From positions 1,116,001-1,180,000 of the forward strand of contig JAWZYV010016058.1 of the NCBI GenBank assembly GCA_038373885.1: a stretch of 64,000 bases of DNA. The letters are read 5' to 3'. Of the stretch, positions 21,754 through 33,734 are shown piece after piece. Within the stretch, counting starts at the first letter, position 1; every line of letters begins with the position of its first letter. A model generated the notes under the pieces. The model was given only the letters and a program-made list of their open reading frames with translations. It searched no databases and was not told the origin of the DNA. Both the position numbers and the translations under genes were made by a program. Source of the DNA: Cheiracanthium punctorium. Its lineage: Eukaryota > Arthropoda > Arachnida > Araneae > Cheiracanthiidae.

Positions 21754-22933
21754 GTGGGCCATAAAAAATGAACAACTCACTTTGAGACAAAATATTCTGG
21801 ATTTACTACATTAATAAGATAAATAACAACTGGGAATTTTTTGGTAAAAATCTCAGATGGCATGAATCCTAAGTGTGTTACTTTCTCAGATTCGTGCTCT
21901 TAATTTTTCTTGGAATTTTTTCGCATATGCAGAACATAAATAAAGGTCTTTAAAAACGTTTATTATCTAACAAAGATTAATACAGATATTTCATTTAACA
22001 AATTTACTAAACAAGTCCTTTAAATGAAACATCGAAGAATTTTTAATTTTTATTTTTCTCGTACGCTTGAGATAATTTAAATGAAAGCTTTATTACCCTA
22101 CACTCAAGTACATTATACTCTCTCTCTCTTTTTTAACTGTCATATTTTTTTTGCATTACAACTTCAAAAATGATCGAGTGAAAGCCAAATTTCCTATTTC
22201 TCTTTCCTAACTAACTATATAAACTTATGAAAAAATGCACAGTTCGAAAAAAATATAAGAAATAATAATAATTATAGGGAACACTTTGCACATTTTATGA
22301 AGGACAGCGTCTTATATAAGGTTCAGGTAAATGAGATATATCTGACATTGGACACTTTATTGAAAATATGTACACGGGGTCTTATCGCATGAGCAAATCG
22401 GGGCTGTGTCCAGGGCCTCATCTTGAAAGGGGCCCATTAGATATATTATTTTTCGTTCATTATCAAAGCTTTATAAAGAAATTTTTCAGATAAAGAAGTA
22501 TAGTAAAAAGATAATCACTAATTTTGCTATTTTTAGAGCACAAGCGCCACTCTCACTACCTGCTCATTATGAGAGGGGACAAAAAACAAAATATCTCTTT
22601 TTCCAATCTTCATCAGACAAAAATCTGGCTCTGGGTGAGTGTACATGTAAGCCACCGAGAAAATAACTTCTACAACGTTGCGTAGATTCCCGAGTATTTA
22701 GGGGGGAAAGAGGTGAGGGAGACCAGTTGGTCAGATTCACCGGACATGTGCTCTTACAATACAAAGTAATTTATCAGGCGGTAGGTAGGCTGTCACGTCG
22801 GCAGTTTGTTAATTACCTTGTTCCCCACGCCTTCCGTGCGGAAATGGGGGGAAGCAGGTTTTTCTTGTGCATTTTCGAGAGATACAGATCCCATACACAG
22901 GAACTTTTTTGAAGGTATCACTAGGCAAACTCC
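21754..22933. other. AT-rich sequence with a GC-richer part at 22560-22930
   Basis: The left part is ordinary AT-rich DNA. At 22560-22930 the composition rises and there are short frames on both strands, none recognisable. GGCTGTCACGTCGGC at about 22787 resembles an inverted copy of the subterminal repeat seen at 6846, so this part may be the inside of a piggyBac-type element ending at 22952. Confidence 0.35.
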
Positions 22934-22952
22934 AGGCCGCTCGGAGGGTTAA
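22934..22952 (-). mobile_element. piggyBac-type terminus
   Basis: GGCCGCTCGGAGGGTTAA reads TTAACCCTCCGAGCGGCC on the other strand, nearly the same as TTAACCCTCCAAGCGGCTG at 6836. It would be the right end of an element lying to its left, so it does not belong to the transposase fragment on its right. Confidence 0.5.
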
Positions 22953-23005
22953 AATCATAAGTAACATGTCAGTCGAGAAAATATAGGTCTAGCCTTCAGT
23001 TTCTG

Positions 23006-23302
23006 TCAGAGATGATAATTAGGAGGGATTCCGAGCAGCTTCAAAACAATATTTTGCTGACGCGCCCATGAATGTAAATTTACTAACGGCTTCTTGAACC
23101 ACTTGAATGTATTTTTTCCTTTCCCACAGAAATAATTTACCATTAAGTCCATGTTAATCAGGTCATCCTCCTCTTCTTCTGAATCTGATTGCGAATAATT
23201 TTCATTTTCTTGTTCGTTTTATCTTCTATGATCGCTTATGGTTTCTGCAGAGCTAATATCAGAACGATCTTCTGACACTACAAAATCTTCAAGCCATTGC
23301 AT
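23006..23302 (-). pseudogene. piggyBac-type transposase, N-terminal fragment
   Basis: On the minus strand a 99-codon frame starts MQWLEDFVVSEDRSDISSAE. It passes one in-frame stop (TAA after HRR), has an acidic stretch SDSEEEEDD, then YFCGKGKNTFKWFKKP and ARQQNIVLKLLGIPPN, and stops at 23006. piggyBac transposases and their domesticated PGBD relatives have exactly this order: an acidic, serine-rich N-terminus, then a G-K-x-x-x-x-W line, then an R-x-x-N-I-V-x-x-L-P-G line. The DDE catalytic domain is missing and the C-P-P end has lost the usual continuation. It is a dead fragment. Confidence 0.75.
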
Positions 23303-24271
23303 ATCAGTTCATAGAAATCTTTATCACATGGCCGAATTTTTTCTCTTGAAGGTCCTGTTTGTGTACTATCTTTATTCAAGAATATATTATTCAAGAAAAA
23401 GGAAGGGGATTGCAATGTGAAATACGTAGAAGTTAAACTACTGCGTTATATACTTTTTCAATTACAGTCTCAGAGACGTGGAGTCAATGCAACTCTGTTA
23501 TTAGCAACGAAAACTTTGAAAAACATTTTTTTTTATAAATTACACAAAGATCAAAGCTTTGAAATTTGAGAAATTTCAGGCTGTCAAATTGATCGTTCAT
23601 AATTGTTCAGTCCCTTAAGGATTTCTATCGTAGAAAAAGCTACGAGTATTTTTATTTTTGTCTGAGATTTATAGAAGTTATTCAAGTCATTTAAGCAATA
23701 ATTTTAAGAACAACTTTTTTCGTTCTTCCTTTTTTAGGAATAATTTTATGAATATTTTGTTTCACTTTTTTTCGAAAACAAAATTAAAAACTTGTAAAAA
23801 TGAAATTAAACCAATAAAGGCTGAGACATGTAAACATTTTCATACGCATAATGTTTCAAAACAGCTTCTCTGTACTGATAAATTCAATTAAATACTAAAA
23901 CAGATATCACAAATTCCGTTATTGAAAAAATATAAATTATATTTCATCAAATAATGTTATTTCTTGTTCTAGCAGAAAACACCTAAATTGCTTTTCGAAA
24001 TATATTGAAACGTTTTTAAAAAATAGCCTAGTTAAATAGAAATCTATTACAGATTTTTATTAGAAAAGAAGTTTTGTTAAGCAAAATTAATTCTAAATTC
24101 GCATTTAATTGAAACGAGTAAGCACGAAATATTTCCCATTTTATCAGAAAAAATATAATGAAAAATTTAAATACATGAAGTTTAATTAGTTGTTTACCAT
24201 CGATTGTTTAGACAACTGAATGAAACAACTGATGGTAAAATAATGCAATATTTATTTTCTATTTATAATTA
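23303..24271. other. AT-rich sequence with a small hairpin
   Basis: No gene is visible. TTTACCATCGATTGTTT at about 24193 pairs imperfectly with AAACAACTGATGGTAAA ending near 24239, a 47-bp foldback of unknown meaning. Confidence 0.4.
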
Positions 24272-24305
24272 ACTAGCTGCTACCCGCGACTTCGTCCGCG
24301 TCGGC
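24272..24305 (-). repeat. Terminus of an arthropod-type dispersed element
   Basis: ACTAGCTGCTACCCGCGACTT followed by CGTCCGCG is a version of a terminal motif seen on many arthropod retroelement-derived repeats, and it matches the CAGCTAGT family elsewhere in this window, here in reverse orientation. No body could be delimited. Confidence 0.5.
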
Positions 24306-24776
24306 TTTAGAGTTAGGTCCCAAAAGAAATGAAGCATGTGTGAATAACACATATGTTTGCGACAAAAGAAACTGCATTTAAATATTATTTGCTTTTTACT
24401 TATTTTATATGAAGTATAACGCGTGGTAGTATACTTCATTTAAAATAAGAGAGTAAGCAGAGTTACTAAATTTAGATTTTTTTCAGGCATTTGGCGAATA
24501 CATTTACGACAGTAATATAAATATACACAATAAATATAAATATATATATAATATAAATATACACAAACTGTAGTTTAAAATGAAGGTTAAAAACATAAGA
24601 AACAGAATTCTTCGACAAAAATTGGTTTAATGCATGGAATATTGGTATGCTAAAACTTAATCCTGTAGGGCAGGAAATGTTAAGAAAATTACTTTCACAA
24701 TAAAGTAATCTGATATGCAAATGAGAGCAACAATGCTCTATATCAGATATGCCGACTACCTTTATTGTTTAGTCTA

Positions 24777-25002
24777 TTAGGAGGCGTGGCCACCGCATAG
24801 CACTACACAAGCGTCGCATCCACCTCTCATGCTATTAATGACGCTAATAAGTGAAGATTGTGGCTGTAATTCCATTCTTCCAAAAACGCCGATTTTATCG
24901 CCTTAAAAGCCCTTGGTGTGTGTTGCCGAAATGCAAAATCTACTTCTAGATCTCTATGGGATTGAGGCCTCGAGATTTCGCTTCCCAAGCCATTTGGTGA
25001 AT
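24777..25002 (-). pseudogene. Tc1-type transposase, C-terminal relic
   Basis: Minus-strand frames together give MAWEAKSRGLNPIE (compare W-P-A-x-S-P-D-L-N-P-I-E, the line just before the last catalytic glutamate), then RQHTPRAFKAIKSAFLEEWN, then LLASLIA, and finally MRGGCDACVVLCGGHAS before a stop at 24777. The last block is a full match to the C-terminal M-x-x-R-C-x-A-x-x-x-x-x-G-G-H pattern of Tc1 elements. Several frameshifts and stops separate the blocks, and the N-terminal two thirds are absent, so the copy is long dead. Confidence 0.85.
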
Positions 25003-26600
25003 ACACTTTTCTTTCAGATAATCGTCAACTTTGTATCGTTAATTCATCGAGGAGATTGTATTTTGTACAGTAGATAAGCAAGTATATTTAAAAAAACAAA
25101 GATAATCGACTTGAAATGACTTCACCAATACAAAAAATTATTCCCATTCTAAATTAGTAAGGCTTGGTAAATTCTCCTGAAACAGCAGATATCGCCAAGC
25201 GGATTTCAGCTTTAGAAACTTATTTTTTGACGCGAAACATGGCGATAAATCCCCAAAAGTGGCCAACGTTGGCACCTTTTGTGGTAAATATTATCGCCGT
25301 TACTGGATACCCTTTAAGCTATGGTTTAAAAATACAGCAACTAATTTAAAAGCAATGTTTTTTTTCGATTTTCGGGATGATAATATCATCAGAACGTGAG
25401 CAAATTAATATGGCAGACCCCTAAGCACATCCTTACAATAAAAAAAAATTGAAATTGGTCCCCGCTGTAAAAAATGATTGTTGTACATACATAAAAAATA
25501 TCATACGCGTTGAACACAGCGCCTCCTCATTTTTGAAGTTATTAAAAGGCATATATGATGAGTAAAAACATTTGTAACATGAAGAAAGTTTCTGATCCAA
25601 ATAATTCCAATACCTTTCAAATCCTTGTTTTGAAAATCTCTACTTTTCATCCGCAAGTTTATTTTTAAACATATTTTATATTTAAAAACTATTTTTCTTT
25701 CATTCTTTCTTTTTTCCGTAAAACATTTACTATGCGAATGAATTCAGATTTTTAAAAAAGTTTTATTGCTTCTTCCCCAATTTGAAGGGCTATAGTTACA
25801 AAAATACAGACTATACATGCATTTTCGAAAAATAATTCAAAAATAGCATTATAGAACTACTAATTTCCCAAATTTATAAATGTTCAGCAGGAGGATCACT
25901 ACATCTATTCTGTTCAATAATTTTTCCCACGCGTTTTCTAGCATGTACTGTGCTGCAGTTTCAATGCTGCAGTCATCCTCGTTTTCAGTTACAGAGTAGC
26001 AGTCAGTATAGACGGAAAAACACTATGTGTCGAAAAACATATCTTTATGCATCATCCAAAAAGATAATTGTATTCAGTTAACTCTAAGCTTCTTGTAGGC
26101 CACTAATAAAGAGCGGTTTTTAAATAATTGGTTCTGCATTTTAAAAAAATATAATTTTAATGAAACTTTGTAACTTCTCATTCAAAACCATGTGTTAAAC
26201 GGAACGCTGTCTTCTATTGTTTAGAAGATATAACCTTTGAAAGTTGGCATATTCTTTTTAATCCCTTTCTTTTAGAAGATTAGAAGGAAAAGGGAGAAAG
26301 AATACGAGGAGAAAATGTTGCTTGCACAGTTATTTATTTTAACGGTAGTTCTGTACAGCAATGAATTTCGAAAAACGCTTTTAAGTGTTAAATCTTAGTC
26401 CCTCTATTGCCTGAACATCATGTCTCAATAACCAGTTAAATGCAACCTCTTAAAATATCAGTTATGAATAGAAGATCATATGTGTACACAGAGGAGATCC
26501 ATTACAGCATGGCCACGCGTTTAACATGAAGTAGTACCTACTTTCACCTTCAAAACGTATAGACCCAGTGAAGGATTAACTTGAAGAGAGCCTGATGCTC
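25003..26600. other. AT-rich intergenic sequence
   Basis: No exon or structured repeat is recognised. The frame at 25164-25349 has balanced composition but no family resemblance. Confidence 0.35.
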
Positions 26601-26603
26601 AAC

Positions 26604-26648
26604 TTTCGATATTAGATACCTGGTAGTTTCAGGTATCTAATATCGAAA
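26604..26648. repeat. Perfect 19-bp hairpin with a 7-nt loop
   Basis: TTTCGATATTAGATACCTG (26604-26622) is followed by the loop GTAGTTT and the exact complement CAGGTATCTAATATCGAAA (26630-26648). A perfect 19-bp stem is very unlikely by chance here. It overlaps the end of the unrecognised minus-strand frame at 26637-26930. Confidence 0.9.
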
Positions 26649-27062
26649 AATCACTAACTTTTCCTGATATTCCGCACCTTTTGAGGGATAGCGGGGAAGC
26701 GCGAATTCCGTTTTAAACTCCATCACCCACAGGGAACTACGTTGCCATGAAGGGAAGTAAACTTGTTTGCAATGATGTTCACATAGCGCGGAGATGTCAA
26801 AGGTTGTTCTGTTGAGGATAATGAGTCCTCCCTTCGGCACCACAACGAAGTCCTTTAAACCACAAGAGCCATCAACAATAAGAAAATTGGGTACATAGCC
26901 AGAAATCAAATTGGGTAGCAGAAGTATCAAGGATGTTACTACAATGTCTGCATACCAATAACTCCATTTTTAAGACAGGTCGCATCATTTCCACATTAGC
27001 ACTAAACAACAAAAAAATCCCCAACTTTGACCCCCAGGTCTGACGCAATAATGTCATTTATC
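26637..27062 (-). pseudogene. Unrecognised coding-like relic
   Basis: The minus strand carries a 97-codon frame (26637-26930) with balanced, protein-like composition: GSCGLKDFVVVPKGG, then ALCEHHCKQVYF, SWQRSSLWVMEFKTEFALPR and YPSKGAEYQEKL. Just upstream, in a different frame, is WINDIIASDLGVKVGDFF. The GC content is higher than around it and the frames appear to continue one another across shifts. This suggests a decayed gene or transposon-encoded protein. I do not recognise the family. Confidence 0.3.
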
Positions 27063-29455
27063 CACTGTCTTGGTGCCAAACACAAGAGTTTAATGGAAAC
27101 AGCCGTTGGATGCGAGAATGATATGCGAGTCCTAAATATGCAGTTTATTGAATAAAATTAAGACTATGGATTTTTGTTTAAATTTTAACACAAGAATAAT
27201 CAGCCGTTAGTATTTTTTTCGTTAAAAATATTTTGTATGCTCAAAGTAAAATTCCTACTGTAAATTAAAAATATATTCTTTAAAAACCGTGCGACAATTA
27301 CTTTTGGATAAAAAAGTAAGGATCTCGATAAAATTTTGCAGATTTCAGTGATATTCGCGCTATCTACATGTCAGTAATGATATCTAATTATTTTTTTTTC
27401 ATTTCAAATAGCAAAAGCTTTATGTTATTTTAATTTCAATTCCTTTTGAGGTGAAATAATCTTATTAAAGTATATTTTTATAAAATGATTTTAAAACTTT
27501 ATCCGCAATTGTTCTCTACAAAAATATATTCTTATCTCTCTAATTAAAAAATACTGAAGTTATAAAATGGACTGCGAATCGAGGAAGTTACCCTTAATCA
27601 TAAAGAGAAATATAATTTTATGTTAATCACTGAAGACTTAAAATTAACCTGCCGCATATTTGAGAGCCATTTGTACCTAAATACTATGTATGAATTTAAG
27701 AAATGGAAGAGATCATTCCTTCCAAATTATTCCCTGAATTGAAATCGATAAAAAGAAAAAGGAAAAAAAAAGAAAAAAAATGGAAAAAGCATATTTCTGC
27801 GTTTCATTTCCTTTCCATAAACACTTGCATCCTTTTATGTTGTAAACATAAACAATTTTTTTTTCTTTTTTTAAGCATGGAACCATCACATAAACTCCGT
27901 TAAAACTTTTTTCCACAGTATTTCAGAAAATGCACAGATAGTTCCAAGCACAGGAGTTCATTATCATAAATACAAAACGCACAATCTATCCAATATCTTT
28001 TCTGCATCTTTCTTTTTATTTCAATCCGCAATAAAATAGCATGTTTTCTATATCCAGCAAGTTTCAGTCACGGCAGATGTAAATAAAAGCTTCCTGGAGG
28101 TTTACCCAAAAGTAGATTATAGAGGAATGTGTCCCGGAACTAGAAGTTTATCGGAGGAAAAAAATATATTCCTCAGTTTTATTTCTACTTGACGCAGTAT
28201 TGATTATTCGGTTAAATCTCATAACTCAGAGAATCTGAACACAAAAATATCGGTTGTATGTTGAAAGAGAATCTATTTCCGTTCTTTAAAAATCTACTTT
28301 TTTCGTGAAATTTGATTCTAGAAAAGTAATATAGGAAGGCTGATAGTTTATAATGCAGTGTTTGAATATTAAAGATTTATCGATGGAAATAAAATGGGGA
28401 AATAAACAGGAAACAGACAAAAATTTATTTTACACAGAATAAATTAAACCACAACAATAATCAATATATTTTTTAAGTGTTTTGTTTGAGTGTCAAATAT
28501 TTACAAGACCTGCTATTAATCTTGTAGTTCATCTTTCATAAATTCTCATGAATACACTATACTAAATACTAAAATGAGATGTTTAAGTTTATTCAGAAGG
28601 TGGCGATGAAGTCTTTGGGAAGTGTTTCTTCCTTGTTTAAGCATATTTAGATGACAATTCTGACTGGCAAATGTAAGTTACACTCTCTTTAAATTATAAA
28701 ACAAAACGGGGACATAATTTTGGAAGACTAGCTACACCTAATATAGAACATTTGAACTTTCATTATGAAAGTTTTAATTTTCACTCTCCCTGAAAAGAAA
28801 ATCATTAATTAATGCATATTAATATTAAAAACCTTACGGATATAATATTTATATGTTTTAAGGAAAAATTCTGAGGATAGAAAACTTTTATTTTTATTAA
28901 ATATAAATAATTACACGAAAAAACACGTTCCATACAATTATAAATAAATAAATAATTGTAATATTTTTTTTTGCTAAGGACAGGCACTAGCCGGATAGGC
29001 ATCCACCTCTAGAAGTACTTGAAGAGTTGGCAATTTTATCATGGGCCATTTAACAGGAAGTCAACGGCCCCTTTTTGAAGTGAAGAACGATTTAAACAAC
29101 CAGGTGATGTCAGGAGTCAAGCCGGAGTACATAATTGTAGAGAATAGTGTACTAACCATGCAATCTGAAGTGCATATAAGAAACTCGTTAGATGAATAAA
29201 TTAATGATAGCTATAACAACAGTTAACATTAAGTGTATTTGCTCGCCAATGCATCTTTTTCATATCTGATGGATGACACTTCAAGGAAAAAGACATTTTA
29301 CAAATAAAGTGGAAAACTTTTTCTGTCACCAAATTTTACATTTATAAAGTTATTCTTTGTATGTATTTTCAAAAAGAGTTTCTGACTTTTCAAGAAGAGG
29401 AAATCGCTTTCTCTTCGGGTTGGTTAGTTTTTACGATTCCAGTGCTGTCTCTACT
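27063..29455. other. AT-rich intergenic sequence
   Basis: No gene or clear repeat. A purine-rich run (A and G) lies at about 27750-27790. Confidence 0.4.
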
Positions 29456-31277
29456 TATTATAAAATGTTTTTGTTTGTTTGCCTGTTTGCTTATCGGTAG
29501 AGTTACGGACAAACGACTCCAGGTAGCATTACCAAATTTGGTAGACTAACGTGTCTTAGGTAGCTTAAATTCTAAACATGAAGTTGTGCACCTCAGTTCG
29601 TTTTTTTTGTTTGTTTGTTTTTGCTTTTTTTGTTTTTTCAAAATCCGACCTAGATTTTTTATTTGAATATTTTATCGGTTTTTGAGCAATTTTTAACAGA
29701 TATTCAGTACCAGGAGCTGAAATAAAATCCACGGGGACATTACAAGAGATCATCACCGATTTTCACACGTTACAAGAGAAAAAATTCTTTCAAAAGCAGT
29801 TTGTTCTGAATGTAACATTATTTACTGTTTTTTGAGATTTTTAAAAAGAAAGTCTACATTTTCCATTTTTCCAGAATGCTTATAAAACAGTCGCACCTTA
29901 CTAACCTACAAAATGTTTTTTAATTTGGTCAGATTTTAATTTGGAGACTTTTCGTGTTTTATGATGAAACAGCATTTTAAATTCATTCAGCTGCAGCGTA
30001 GATATTTCGCTATTTACCCTTTACATATCCTGTTGTGCGTCTTCTTGGTATCGCAAAGATGTTTTAATGTGCGCTTTAAAAAAAAGAAAAAAGGAAAAAC
30101 AATAAAACTTTCAAAAGTGGAACCGAATTATAAATAGTTAGTGTGATAAATCTACGTCACTTTGACGCCATAACCACGAGTTTAAACATGCATTAGAAAT
30201 CTTCTCAGATTAAAAGATTCTGCTTAAAAAATTGCACTACGAATGAATTCAGTAAATTCTCCGATTTCTGATTATCTGAGGAGCAATCAAAATAAAATAT
30301 AAGGATATGCATAATTTACGAATTTTCAAACTGTTGCATCTTGAAGTCTATCAGTCAGAATGTTTTTAATGTTGTCAGATAATAAAATGCGCATACCGAC
30401 CTTTGTTTTAACAGATGCCCCTTATCCCATAGTGCTAACTAAGGCTACTGTATATTAATCTCGCTCTTTACCGCTTTGTTTGTTTCCTAAACACGTTATT
30501 TAAGCTAAACGAAATCCTGAGGCGGACATGTAAAGTATTTACCACCTCGCAGTTTCGTTTCGCTGGACCATGTCGTTGGAAACAAACAAAACGAGACTGA
30601 ATTTGCCTGCATTAAAGGAACTCTAGTGCTAATATTTTACGAAGAAAAGTTTATTCTCAAATTCACAAATCCAGACCCTTTTCTCTAAGAAATGGTAGCC
30701 TGAATTTATTTTCAACGGTTCCTTTCGACTGAATCTGAACTATCCGATTAAAGTTCAACTTCTAATCACAATAGTAAAACAAAAGCACATTTGGTTTTTC
30801 AGATGGCATCGGAGCACACGATTTTCCATGGCAGCAACTGCCATTCTCCTTACTCGGATGCGACGTTTATAAAGAATGTTTCATACCTGAAGCTCCATTT
30901 ACATCTGTGATTTGAATTATAAAATTAAACGATTGTCCACATCACGTAGTGTGTGAGGTATTTATGCTACAACTTAAACATAAAAAGTAGTATGATGTAG
31001 AAATAAGACATTTTGAGAATGAGAAGTTCTGTCTGCAAACTGTTAACCTTTTCTTCTTCTTCTTCTTTTTTCTTTTTTGGATCGCGAATGACACTGACAT
31101 GACTTTTTGTGTCACGATTTGCAATGATTTCAGGTCAGTACTTACGACGCAAATTTTTTGTCAAGAGTAAAATAATTTTGCTTACTCTTAGATTCCACAT
31201 CATAGAAATCAATTCGAATTAGACATGTAAGAAAAATGTTTGTTCCTTACCGTGCGATGAGCGGTCACGCAGCTAGT
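29456..31277. repeat. Dispersed non-coding element, copy II (fuller)
   Basis: It starts near TTATTATAAAATG followed by TTTG runs and ends ACCGTGCGATGAGCGGTCACGCAGCTAGT (shown here as the start ACCGTGCGATGAGC and the end CACGCAGCTAGT, 31277). From about 29770 it is collinear with 4470-6009. Copy I appears to lack the TTTG-type left end. The frames are full of stops. The TTTG head and CAGCTAGT tail also occur at 1016-1060, so the family is common here. Confidence 0.65.
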
Positions 31278-33420
31278 AATATATAGGTTTTCTTCATAAT
31301 TTGCAACTCTAGTATTAAAATGTAATTGATCACATATGTCTGTATTTGGATATGAATTTCAATGTGGTGGCTTCAAATGTTTTAGTAGTTTGAGCGTTAT
31401 GATTTGCTAATATATTCTTTTGATGTTCCTGATCATAAATAAAGTTTTAGTTTGTTTTATGAAATATATTTTCTTTCCTTTAGTGCAGTTTATTGTACAG
31501 TTAATACAAAGTTCATAAGAGAAAACAAACGACAAAAAAAGAATCGTAACATATCGCCTAGCCTTACCAAATTGTGCTAATAAATCAATCTATAATTATC
31601 TTCGTTCTAAAGAATATTTGATTTTAGCACACTAATGTAAATGTTTAAGAGTTTTTTTAATGTTATGTAACATTTTAAAGCTACGCAGCTTTATACTTCA
31701 TATAAATTATTTCCCATATACATCATTTGATATTAGATATATACATCATATAACAACATTTTCGTAATTAATTTTAGGTTCAATTATATTTTAACAAGAA
31801 CATTTATACAATGTAGGAAAAGAAAGGATCCCAGGTACTTTAGCACATACAGTTGTGGATACATTCTTTCCAGTTAATTATATAACATAAGTAAATATGC
31901 ATAGAAACTGTTAAGAAATAAACAAATATGCATATAAAGAAAAAATTCATAATTATTCTGCTTTGCAGCAAATTACAATACTACTTCGTTATAATATACT
32001 TTCTAGGAATGATTCTGTTTGTTGTAGCATTCAGTTTTTCACTCTTAACGCTGGTATAATATGCATTCAAAGCTCTTTCTAAATGAATGAGGAAAGAACA
32101 GTAAAAAACAAAAATTTCATGTATAATCCACTTTATTACATTATATTTGTGCTAAGTATTTCGACTATTATAATATTCTGTAACATGTATACCACATAAG
32201 GTTTATCTAACTTCTTTCTGAATATTTCTCTCTGCGAAAGTTGTTATTTCTCCCATAAAAGTCGCATTCTAGATCCAGCCTCTTGAAGATATTACAGATG
32301 TAAATAAATGACATCTGAGGGTTGTCGAAAAGTGCGTAAATCACAAAGGCATGCATTCACAGACTAGAAATATATATCAATAAAAGTGCAACTCATCATT
32401 GTTTCCTCTTAACGCACATTATTGATTATTCGATAGATTACCTAACTCAAGGAATGTGAAAGCAAAAAAAAAAAAATAATTACACTCCGTCGGAGGAATT
32501 ATTTTTTCTTTAGGGTATTTCACAAACTTTCAAAGAAAATAGTTTCAGAATGTTTTAGTTGAAAATTCAATGTTGCAAAGTGCAAAATATTTACAATAAA
32601 GTAATTTACAAAAGTTTTCTGTTAAGTAAAGAATCCATGCTTGTGTGATAAAGAAAGGAATGAATGAAAAGTAACAGCAACATTAAATAAGTTCATTTGC
32701 AGTACCATGAATTGTAACAAATTAATGTATGCATTGGGATAAAAAAATATGTTATTAATTAATTTTACAATAGAAAAATAGCTAAAAAATTTTCTAGATC
32801 TGAGAAACAACAAAGTATCAAAAGAATATGTATGTGGAATGTAGATCTGTATTTTTTTCAAGTGAGCACCAGATTTATCATAGATGCAAAGTTATGATTC
32901 TCAATGTGCACTCACTCAAAAAGTATTAAAATATACGCGAAATTTCCTATTTTAGCTTCACGAACAATTAATGAGATTTTTTAATGCTCAAATCGACAGA
33001 AATATTAAAATATAGAATTATGTATAATCTAATGCGTATTTTGTGACAAATAATTTTGAATTCACGAAACCTGCGTAGGATTTTAGATTTTTACTCGAAT
33101 TCTTTTTTTAGGTGTACATAATATATATATTTGTTTGCAAAATATATGTTCTCGAAATTTCATACATGTTGATATACATAAACATACTGTGTCATAGTTC
33201 ACATAGCTATACAACTATTTCGAGTTAATGTGAATTTCTATCCATCCCATTCAGCAACGGAAAGTCATGCAATATATCTCTTGATAGTTGCCCTTATTAA
33301 ACTGGTTACTTTCGTTATTTATGGGCACTAGTGCCAACGGGTAAAATTAAAAACACTTAATTTATACTTACCTCGCTCCTACAGCTGGAAAATCTAAATT
33401 ATACCTACATGCATCTACCT
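31278..33420. other. AT-rich intergenic sequence
   Basis: No exon, RNA gene or structured repeat is visible. Confidence 0.4.
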
Positions 33421-33447
33421 GGAGAGAGAGTGAGAGAGAGAGAGAGA
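33421..33447. repeat. GA microsatellite
   Basis: A near-perfect (GA)n run. In arthropods GA tracts near transcription starts can bind GAGA factor. It lies about 260 bp upstream of the candidate start at 33704. Confidence 0.7.
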
Positions 33448-33579
33448 AAATGAAGTTTTTATTCCTTTACCTGGGCGGGGAAGTTAGAGAGAAAGAGCAA
33501 GATTCGATAAATTAAATGTAAAACTGTAAAACGTTCTGCTAGGGTTAAAAGAAAAAAAAACACGAAAGAAGTATCCCTT

Positions 33580-33703
33580 CATCACCAGCCGCCGCATACA
33601 TCCATAAAGGTCACATGACCTCACGTCCTATTTTGGTGGCATCAAGGTGGCAATAGGATAGAGACTGTGTCATAAGCAATCACTCATTTGTTCTGACGTA
33701 TTC
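33580..33703 (+). promoter_or_regulatory. Promoter-like island with a palindromic E-box
   Basis: A GC-richer, CpG-containing stretch in AT-rich DNA. It holds a perfect 12-bp palindrome GGTCACATGACC (33609-33620), whose centre TCACATGA is an M-box type E-box bound by bHLH-Zip factors in animals. It also holds GGTGGCATCAAGGTGG. No TATA box. It leads into a short ATG-started frame with a splice donor. Confidence 0.35.
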
Positions 33704-33734
33704 ATGTCTTCCTGCACCGAAGACGAGGATAAGG
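33704..33734 (+). CDS. Candidate first coding exon (very short)
   Basis: ATG at 33704 reads MSSCTEDEDK and is followed by G|GTGAGC, a good donor at 33735. The acidic decapeptide is not a signal peptide, so it is unlikely to be the start of the Ig gene at 62 kb. No partner exon is recognised downstream. The call rests only on the promoter-like setting, the ATG and the donor. Confidence 0.22.

Noticed and set aside
22567..22764. 65-codon minus-strand frame with Cys residues as a piggyBac C-terminal cysteine-rich domain
   Set aside because: The cysteine spacing does not match and the frame is too short to support the claim.
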